Source of the DNA: Rhodocyclaceae bacterium
GTDB lineage: Bacteria > Pseudomonadota > Gammaproteobacteria > Burkholderiales > Rhodocyclaceae
DNA: 64,000 nucleotides
Direction of reading: 5' to 3'
Assembly: GCA_013388985.1 (NCBI GenBank)
Contig: JACAEF010000050.1
Span: 1 to 64,000, forward strand
A model generated the notes under the pieces. That model saw only the letters and a program-made list of their open reading frames with translations. It was not told the DNA's origin and ran no database searches. Each line of letters starts with the position of its first letter. The first letter of the stretch is position 1. This document shows, piece after piece, positions 54,951 through 64,000 of the stretch. The position numbers and the translations under genes were made by a program.

Positions 54951-56585
54951 ATGAAAGCCTGCGTGAAACTGCTGGCCGTCTTTCTCGGTCTTTTCATGAC
55001 CTGCATCGTGCAGGCAGCCACATTCAAAGACCTCAACTTCGCCGCCGAGCTGCTCGCCACCGGCCAATATGCCGCCGCCGAGACGCAGTTCGACCGCATC
55101 GTCGCCGAGGGGGTCGATGAAATGCTGGCCGGCGCAGCGCTCACCGATCAGGCACAAGCGCTGCGGGCCATCGCGCGCGCGGCACAGGGCAAGCTCGACG
55201 CGGCGGCCGCCGATGCCGCCGCACTCGCCAAGCCGCGCAGTTCGCTGACCATGCCGGAAACGGCCGTGCTGCTCGACGGACTCGTGAAACTCAGGCGCAA
55301 CGACCGCGCCGGGGCGATCAGTGCCTACGACCGCGCCGTGGCGCTGGCCGGCGAGGGTCTGGCAAGCGGCATGCGCCGCGCCAGCGCCCTTGCGCAACGC
55401 GCCTGGGCGAAGCTCTATTTCGACGACGTGGCCGGCGCGCGCGAGGACTTCGAAGCGGCGGCGGCCAGCGACGGCTCGGTGCTGTTCGTCGATGGGCTCG
55501 TCGTGCACAAGCCCTTCTGGCGCGCCGTGATCGACGAGGCGCTGCCGCTCTTTTCCGCCGGCAAGACCGAGGCGGGCATCGATCGCGTCCGGCAGATCGG
55601 CGAGCGGCTCGATCTCGTCGGCAAGATGAGGAAGGCCATGCAAGGCGGCGGCAGCACGACCGAGGGCGACAGCGCGAAGAGCATCCTCTGGTATGAGCTG
55701 CAGGCCGGCGCGCTGGCGCTGCGCGAGAAAGCCGCCGCCGCGGCGCGCGCCCGGGGCGAGGAGGCGCGCCGCGCGCGGCTTGCCGAAGCGCAGCAGGCGC
55801 TCCTGGACAACGATCCGCGCCGCGCCTTCGAGGCCTATGTCGCCGCCTTCCGCGAGGCGCAGGATGCCGAGGGACGCGACCGCGCGGTGCAGGGATTGGC
55901 CGCGGTCGTGAAGCTCCTGCCGCAAAAGCCGGCGGTGGCGGAAGAGACGCGCCGCCTGCTCGTCAAGGCCAAGGTGCTCGTCGAGGAGAAGGACTACCGG
56001 GGCGCGATCGACCTCTACGCCCAGGCCTACCGGCAGGCGCCCTGGCATGCGCAGCTCTTTTACGATCGCGCGCTCCTGATCGGCCAGATCGCGCGCACCC
56101 AGGCCGATTTCGACGCCGCGATGGCCGAGATGCGCCGCTTCCTGACGCTCGCGCCCGATTCACCGGATGCCCGCGCGGCGCAGGACAAGATCTACGAATG
56201 GGAGGTGAAGCGCGAACGCGCCGCCCATGCCCTGCCGGACATCGCGCCGCAGGCGCGCGGCCTCTCGGCCACCGCCGCCGGCAGCGAGGACTGCTTCATC
56301 GCCACCGCTGCGTTCGGCTCGCCGTGGGAGCCGCATGTCGCCAGCCTGCGCGCCTTCCGCGACCGCCACTTGCTGACCCATGCGCCGGGACGCTGGTTCG
56401 TCGCGCGTTACTACGAACTGTCGCCGCCCGTGGCCGACTTCATCCGCGAGCGCGAGGGCTTGCGCGCCCTGGTGCGCGCGCTGCTCGCGCCGGTCGTGTT
56501 CGCCGTCGAGCAACCCGCCGCCGCGTCGGCTTTTCTGCTCGCAACGCTTTTCGGAGTCGCGGCATGGCGGCGCCGGCGCGTCTGA
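54951..56585 (+). CDS. Secreted TPR-like protein with CFI-box C-terminal domain
   Basis: 544 residues from the ATG at 54951 (signal peptide [22 protein letters not shown]); ATG 54927 is an alternative. The body is helical with TPR-like pairs ([61 protein letters not shown]). The C-terminus holds the CFI-box: [20 protein letters not shown], followed by [21 protein letters not shown], a hydrophobic helix and WRRRRV. CFI-box domains occur at protein C-termini and look like a surface-sorting or anchoring signal, but no mechanism is established. It overlaps the next secreted gene by 22 bp. Confidence 0.8.
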   Translation: MKACVKLLAVFLGLFMTCIVQAATFKDLNFAAELLATGQYAAAETQFDRIVAEGVDEMLAGAALTDQAQALRAIARAAQGKLDAAAADAAALAKPRSSLTMPETAVLLDGLVKLRRNDRAGAISAYDRAVALAGEGLASGMRRASALAQRAWAKLYFDDVAGAREDFEAAAASDGSVLFVDGLVVHKPFWRAVIDEALPLFSAGKTEAGIDRVRQIGERLDLVGKMRKAMQGGGSTTEGDSAKSILWYELQAGALALREKAAAAARARGEEARRARLAEAQQALLDNDPRRAFEAYVAAFREAQDAEGRDRAVQGLAAVVKLLPQKPAVAEETRRLLVKAKVLVEEKDYRGAIDLYAQAYRQAPWHAQLFYDRALLIGQIARTQADFDAAMAEMRRFLTLAPDSPDARAAQDKIYEWEVKRERAAHALPDIAPQARGLSATAAGSEDCFIATAAFGSPWEPHVASLRAFRDRHLLTHAPGRWFVARYYELSPPVADFIREREGLRALVRALLAPVVFAVEQPAAASAFLLATLFGVAAWRRRRV

Positions 56586-57772
56586 TCCTCGCCGCGCTTT
56601 CCGTGCTGCTTTCCGGCGCGGCGCTCGCGCAATCGGCCTGGGAGCAGGCCAAGGAACTGGCCGGGCCCAACTACCGGCCGCCCGATCTGCCGACGCCCGG
56701 CATGCAATGCGTCACCTGCGGCAGCCGCGGCGCGCCGCAGAGCGCGCCCCAAACGACCCGATCCGCGCCCGCGTCCTCGACGAGGAGTACGCCGATGTTG
56801 CCGCCGGGCGCGACGATGGGCATGGCGATCTTCGGCTCGCTGCTGCAGCAGGCGTTGAATCCCGGTATCGACGCCGGACCCGATCCCGCGGAAATCGCGC
56901 GTCAGGAAGAAGCCCGCCGTCAGGCCGAGGCCGAGGCCAAGCGCCGCGCTGCCGAGGAAGAGGCGCGCCACCGCGCCCTGATGGCCTCGTTGAAGGCGGT
57001 GCCGTTGCCGGCCCCGGCTGCGCCAGGCACAGGCAATGCGCTGGGCCTCAAGGCGCTCTCCACGCTCGATGCGCCGCAAAGCAGCGAAGCCTTGCGCGAG
57101 ACGGCGGGGCTCGGCTGGGATGCGCCCGATCTGCGCTTCGCGGTGCGTCATCGACCCTTGGCGGTTTCCGACGCCCTGCCCGTTCATGCGCCACAGACCG
57201 TGTGCGATGCCTCCGGCTGCCGCTGGCAGAGGGCCGGCACAGCGGTGGCGCCGCGCTTCAAACAGGGCCCGACCCGCGTCCATCGGCCGGAGGGCCAGGC
57301 GCTCGTCGATCTGCTCGCGGCCGGCCAGAAGCCGCAGGCCAACCCGCGCGACGTGGCGATGGCGCGTCTGCTCGAATTGCCACCACCTGAGAAGGACGCG
57401 CGCCTCTTCGCCCAGCTGCGCCGCCTGTGGGACAAGGGCCGGCAAACGCTCTTGGCGATCATTTGGGCCTGGGGCGGCCTCTTCATCGACGAATACGTGC
57501 CCGGCGGCAAGCAGCTGATGCTGATGAAGGACGTCTATGAGCTGGCCGACCAGAGTCTTTCCGACGCCGTAAAGGCGGCCGGCTGGCTCGGCAGCGCCGA
57601 GATCGATTCGCCGCCCGAGATCGTCTCGGTCGAGGAAGCGGCCCAGCCCTTCCTCTGGCGCGGCGTCACGGAAAACAAGGCCGTTGCCGAGGAAATCCAG
57701 AAAGGCGTGACGGTCGTCACCGAGGGCCTTTCACTGGGCAAGAGGCTGATGGAAATCTGGGAAGTCCGATGA
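56564..57772 (+). CDS. Unknown secreted protein
   Basis: 402 residues, not recognised. The signal peptide is [27 protein letters not shown] cysteine pair lies near residue 48, then a low-complexity Ser/Thr/Pro stretch, and a charged helix (about residues 105-145, [23 protein letters not shown]). The remainder is mixed, with a second Cys pair (VCDASGC) and a hydrophobic stretch ([20 protein letters not shown]). It overlaps the CFI-box gene upstream and shares ATGA with the next gene, so the three form one unit. Confidence 0.65.
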   Translation: MAAPARLILAALSVLLSGAALAQSAWEQAKELAGPNYRPPDLPTPGMQCVTCGSRGAPQSAPQTTRSAPASSTRSTPMLPPGATMGMAIFGSLLQQALNPGIDAGPDPAEIARQEEARRQAEAEAKRRAAEEEARHRALMASLKAVPLPAPAAPGTGNALGLKALSTLDAPQSSEALRETAGLGWDAPDLRFAVRHRPLAVSDALPVHAPQTVCDASGCRWQRAGTAVAPRFKQGPTRVHRPEGQALVDLLAAGQKPQANPRDVAMARLLELPPPEKDARLFAQLRRLWDKGRQTLLAIIWAWGGLFIDEYVPGGKQLMLMKDVYELADQSLSDAVKAAGWLGSAEIDSPPEIVSVEEAAQPFLWRGVTENKAVAEEIQKGVTVVTEGLSLGKRLMEIWEVR

Positions 57773-58554
57773 GGACATTCGTCGCACTGATCGTTTGCTG
57801 CCTGGGTTTCTTCGGCGCAGCGAGGGGCGAAGAGAGTATCCGCCTCGCGCCGGGTTTTCGGCTGGATAAGTTTCCGGCGGCGCAGATGCCGGCGGGAGAA
57901 TGGCCGGCGACGCCCGCGCTGTGCGCGCGCAGCGACGGCCTGTGGTTCGCGACGCGCGACAACCTCTTCCGCCTCGGCGCGCGGATGGGCGCGCTCGAAG
58001 TGCCATTACCGCTCGATGGCTTCGCCTGCAGCGCGTCGGGGAGCGTCGTGCTCGTCGCCGCGGGCAGGCTCGGCCCCGTCGCAGGGCGGCTCTTCGTGCC
58101 GCGCGTGCCGCTGCCTTCGCCCGCCACCCGCGTCGCGGGCGGCGCGGGCGACAGCCTGATCCTCTTCGAAACGACCGCCCCGGCGCGGATCTTCCGCTTC
58201 GACGGCCGGCAAGCCCAGCCCGTCGCGACGCTGGCCGAGCCGATCCTCGCCGCCGCCCCCGCCGGCGATTTCGTGCTCGTCGCCACGCCGAGCGGCATTT
58301 ACCGCCTGCGTCCCGGCGAGCCGCTCGGCCTGCTGTTTCCCCTTGCCGACATGAAGCCGGTGGTCTCGCTCGCCATCCATCCGCGCACGGCGGAGATCCT
58401 CTTCGCCACCGAGGACGAGCTCTTCCTGCTCGACGACGGCCGTGCGACCCAGCTCGCCGCCGGCCTGGGCGGGGCGCTGGCGGCGACGGCCGAGACGGTG
58501 TTCGTCGCCGACGGCCGGCGCAAGGGCATTTACGCGCTCAGGCCGGCGCGCTGA
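57769..58554 (+). CDS. Unknown secreted beta-propeller-like protein
   Basis: 261 residues, not recognised as a named family. A signal peptide ([20 protein letters not shown]) precedes repeated short beta-blade-like segments such as LCARSDGLWFATRDNLFRLG, DSLILFETTAPARIFRFDG, DFVLVATPSGIYRLRPGEP and ILFATEDELFLLDDG. The repeats suggest a small beta-propeller. It is the last gene of the three-gene secreted block and ends next to the convergent rhodanese gene. Confidence 0.65.
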   Translation: MRTFVALIVCCLGFFGAARGEESIRLAPGFRLDKFPAAQMPAGEWPATPALCARSDGLWFATRDNLFRLGARMGALEVPLPLDGFACSASGSVVLVAAGRLGPVAGRLFVPRVPLPSPATRVAGGAGDSLILFETTAPARIFRFDGRQAQPVATLAEPILAAAPAGDFVLVATPSGIYRLRPGEPLGLLFPLADMKPVVSLAIHPRTAEILFATEDELFLLDDGRATQLAAGLGGALAATAETVFVADGRRKGIYALRPAR

Positions 58555-58555
58555 T

Positions 58556-58948
58556 TCAGCACTGCTCCCACGGCAGGCCGTCGAAGCGCCAGCCGTTTTC
58601 GGTGCCGCGGTGGTGGTTGTCGTCGAGCTCGCCCTCGAAGCCGTGCAGCACGTTGTAGACACGCGTAAAGCCGGCGGCTTCGAGTGCATTGCCGGCATCG
58701 ACCGAACGGTTGCCCGAGCGGCAGATCAGCACCACCGGGCGGTCATGCACATGGCCGGCGAGTTTCTTCACCTCGCCGACGAAATGCGGGTTGATCTCCC
58801 AATCCGGCCCGTCGTTCCAGGCGACATGCAGCGCGCCGACCGGGTGGCCGACGAAGAGATATTCCATTTCGCTGCGGCAGTCGATGAACAGTGCCTTGGG
58901 ATTGTCGTGGAGGAATTGGGCGGCTTCTTTGGGGGTCAGATGTTCCAT
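58556..58948 (-). CDS. Rhodanese-like domain protein
   Basis: 130 residues from the ATG at 58948, which has AGGAGAA upstream. It is a single rhodanese domain: TPKEAAQFL, FIDCRSEMEYLFVGHPVGALHV, and the active-site loop VLICRSGNRSVDAG with the catalytic Cys. The active-site loop has the usual 6-residue length for sulfur transfer. No sulfur pathway partner is adjacent, and the physiological role is open. Confidence 0.92.
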   Translation of the reverse strand: MEHLTPKEAAQFLHDNPKALFIDCRSEMEYLFVGHPVGALHVAWNDGPDWEINPHFVGEVKKLAGHVHDRPVVLICRSGNRSVDAGNALEAAGFTRVYNVLHGFEGELDDNHHRGTENGWRFDGLPWEQC

Positions 58949-59018
58949 GCGATTTCTCCTCGGGTCACTTGCCAACAATAATACTAATCGAACCATAAAT
59001 CAAGCAAATAGGAGCGGC

Positions 59019-59045
59019 ATGCTAAAATTTTCAGCGATTCAGTGA
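59019..59045 (+). other. Possible 8-codon leader ORF upstream of metH
   Basis: ATG 59019 through TGA 59045 encodes MLKFSAIQ and is preceded by the Shine-Dalgarno-like AGGAG. The metH ATG, 16 bases beyond its stop, has no ribosome site of its own. Translational coupling or a regulatory leader is possible; the ORF could also be chance. Confidence 0.3.
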
Positions 59046-59061
59046 CTTCCGAACCCTCCCC

Positions 59062-62748
<3,687 letters not shown>

Positions 62749-62774
62749 CCCCAACCCCCGACCAGGAGAACACA

Positions 62775-63236
62775 ATGAACGAAGAAAACGATGGCCGCCT
62801 CTCCTTCAAGGAAGCCGTGGCCTATGTGATGCAGCAGCGCCAGGCCGCCTTTTGCGCGATGCCGGTATTCGGCGAGGTGACCGACGAGGAACAGACCGCC
62901 GAGGGCGTGCGCATCTTCATCATCGAATATGACGGCGAAGGCGACTGGCAGCTCCGCTTCATCGCCGGCCCATTTTTCTCGAATGCCTATGCCGCGTTCG
63001 AGATCCTCGCCCCTGAGGAAGTCCCGGACAGCGTGCGGGAATTGCGCTTCCTGCCGACGCGCATCGACAGCCACTGGTACGACGAGCAGGTCCAGATCCT
63101 GTTGCAGAAGCTGGTGCAGGGCAGCGGTATTGCGGCGCAGATGCCCGACTACGAAAGCATGCCGATGCGGCACGCCGAGGAGCAGGTGGTGTTTCCGGTC
63201 AGTTTCATCGGCCGCGGGGACGACAAGACCCACTGA
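62775..63236 (+). CDS. Hypothetical protein
   Basis: 153 residues, family not recognised. It starts MNEENDGRLSFKEAVAYVMQQRQAAF and is acidic overall. It is followed by a mixed alpha/beta segment (EGDWQLRFIAGPFFSNAYAAFEIL and RIDSHWYDEQVQILLQKLV). There are no signal peptide, membrane helix or metal motifs. The ATG at 62775 has CAGGAGAA upstream and lies 26 bases after metH. Its stop abuts the convergent DUF1840 gene with no gap. Confidence 0.7.
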   Translation: MNEENDGRLSFKEAVAYVMQQRQAAFCAMPVFGEVTDEEQTAEGVRIFIIEYDGEGDWQLRFIAGPFFSNAYAAFEILAPEEVPDSVRELRFLPTRIDSHWYDEQVQILLQKLVQGSGIAAQMPDYESMPMRHAEEQVVFPVSFIGRGDDKTH

Positions 63237-63569
63237 TCAGACGCCCCAGACGACGGGCTTTCCCGCCGCGAGGGACTCTTCGAGCATCGCCAGGAGCGGC
63301 AGGGCGCGCTGGGTGAGCGAGACGCGCGGCCGGGCGCCGCCTTCGGGCGGTGTCTCGATGCCCGGATCGATGGCCTGGACGAGCTGGCGATGCGCTTGCC
63401 GGTCCGCGGCGATCGCGGCCTTGAGCCGCGCGATCGCCTCCGGCAGCTGCTCGACGGTGACGATGCCCTGCTCGGCCGGTTCCTTGCCGATCAATTCCAT
63501 CAGGCGGCGGGCGACGTCGCCGAAATAGATCACATCGGCAGTCGCCTGCGACTTGAAGGTGACGATCAT
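63237..63569 (-). CDS. DUF1840 family protein
   Basis: 110 residues starting MIVTFKSQATADVIYFGDVARRLMELIGK, the signature of DUF1840, with RALPLLAMLEESLAAGKPVVWGV at the C-terminus. The function is unknown; members are small soluble proteins mostly from betaproteobacteria. The start overlaps the dihydroorotase stop by four bases (ATGA on the minus strand), so the two are coupled. Confidence 0.85.
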   Translation of the reverse strand: MIVTFKSQATADVIYFGDVARRLMELIGKEPAEQGIVTVEQLPEAIARLKAAIAADRQAHRQLVQAIDPGIETPPEGGARPRVSLTQRALPLLAMLEESLAAGKPVVWGV

Positions 63570-64000
63570 CGCAGCAAGCCGTCGGTGGAATACGCCAGAT
63601 GCCCCGCGGTCAGCGTGTAGCGCACCTCGCCGCGGAGCCGCTGGCCGAGGAAAGGCGTGTTCTTGCCCTGGCTCTTCAGGCGTTCGCGCGTGACGGTGAA
63701 TTCGGCTTCCGGATCGAAGATGCACAAATCGGCCACCGCGCCGGGGGCGAGAGAGCCGCAGCCCTTCGTCAGGCCGAGCAGGCGCGCCGGGTCCGAGGTG
63801 ATTTTGGCGAGAGCCTTGACGAGTGGAATGCCTTGCGCCTCGGCCCATTTCAGCGTCAGCGGCAGCAACAGTTCGAGGCCGGTGGCGCCCACTTCGGCCT
63901 GATCGAAGGGTTGCTGCTTGGCATCGTCATCGACCGGCGTGTGATCGGAGACCAGCACATCGATGCTGCCATCGGCCAGTCCCGCAGCGAGCGCGTCGCG
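63566..64000 (-). CDS. Dihydroorotase, C-terminal part
   Basis: The gene runs off the right edge; the frame is open to base 64000 and about 144 C-terminal residues are visible. Features are the DGSIDVLVSDHTPVDDDAKQ loop with the conserved active-site DHTP, GATGLELLLPLTL, and the C-terminal amidohydrolase strand pair (GAVADLCIFDPEAEFTV, KNTPFLGQRLRGEVRYTLTAG). This matches the PyrC/PyrX dihydroorotase family of pyrimidine biosynthesis. The catalytic N-terminal His pair lies outside the window, so an active enzyme cannot be distinguished from the inactive PyrX type. Confidence 0.88.
   Translation of the reverse strand, partial: RDALAAGLADGSIDVLVSDHTPVDDDAKQQPFDQAEVGATGLELLLPLTLKWAEAQGIPLVKALAKITSDPARLLGLTKGCGSLAPGAVADLCIFDPEAEFTVTRERLKSQGKNTPFLGQRLRGEVRYTLTAGHLAYSTDGLLR

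Overview
The window is a GC-rich (roughly two-thirds G+C by eye), densely packed chromosomal segment. It has many ATGA start/stop overlaps and no phage, IS element or CRISPR array. Gene content points to a betaproteobacterium, most likely of the Rhodocyclales/Nitrosomonadales type. Supporting genes are urtABCDE with urease, overlapping metX-metW, a regulatory PTS lacking sugar permeases (EIIA-Man, HPr, EI), a Thiobacillus-type gshA, thrH, ubiUVT for O2-independent ubiquinone synthesis and an HDOD protein. The taxonomic placement is inference from gene content only.

Layout. 1-9731: urea ABC transporter (end of urtA, then urtBCDE) and urease (ureDABCEFG) as one + strand array. 9732-15093: oxidative-stress block, with rubrerythrin, a GlpC/HdrD-like Fe-S protein and a DUF3501 protein on the minus strand, divergent from ahpC-ahpF, then a secreted DsrE-like protein. 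15234-22291: PAS-PAS-GGDEF-EAL protein, ZIP transporter, argS, SPOR protein, dsbA and an SDR. 22444-26865: ubiU-[DUF433/DUF5615 toxin-antitoxin-like pair]-ubiV-ubiT, a VanZ-like protein and MazG. 26985-31868: MFS transporter, thioredoxin-like ferredoxin, hydrolase, an unknown small protein and a CBS-PAS-GGDEF-EAL protein. 31923-32007: tRNA-Leu(TAA). 32083-37788: a cytoplasmic-looking molybdopterin oxidoreductase, a four-cluster ferredoxin and a large NuoF-like/GltD/ferredoxin fusion. 37764-44879 (minus): metW, metX, an NlpC/P60 hydrolase, ptsI, ptsH, EIIA-Man, apbE, gshA. 44961-49585: HDOD protein, ABC-F ATPase, thrH, purU. 49788-52295 (minus): TorF-like porin-glnK-amtB. 52517-58948: ubiK, comM, a TlpA-like protein, three unknown secreted proteins and a rhodanese. 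59062-64000: metH, a hypothetical protein, a DUF1840 protein and the C-terminus of dihydroorotase.

How the genes work together. Nitrogen scavenging dominates both ends: urea uptake and hydrolysis at the start, and ammonium uptake with PII control near 50 kb. The porin-glnK-amtB operon has a near-consensus sigma-54 -24/-12 promoter. Two NtrC-type dyads lie about 110 and 142 bp upstream of the inferred start, spaced about three helical turns apart. Anaerobic or microaerobic life is suggested by ubiUVT, rubrerythrin and the molybdoenzyme/NAD(P)H-type electron-transfer module.

Most unusual feature. A dispersed short repeat occurs at least 17 times in 64 kb. Its unit reads AAAGTCGGCGCTGG followed by CGGGACGGCA, or the reverse complement. 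It occurs as single units, as perfect hairpins made of two inverted partial units, and as an approximately 85-bp long form with an internal hairpin. Several copies lie inside conserved genes (metH, comM, ureF, an HDOD gene, a flavoprotein, a TlpA-like gene). They read through in one preferred frame per orientation, giving VGAGGTA or AVPPAPTF peptides. Other copies sit at gene starts, stops or promoters. I do not recognise a named family for it.
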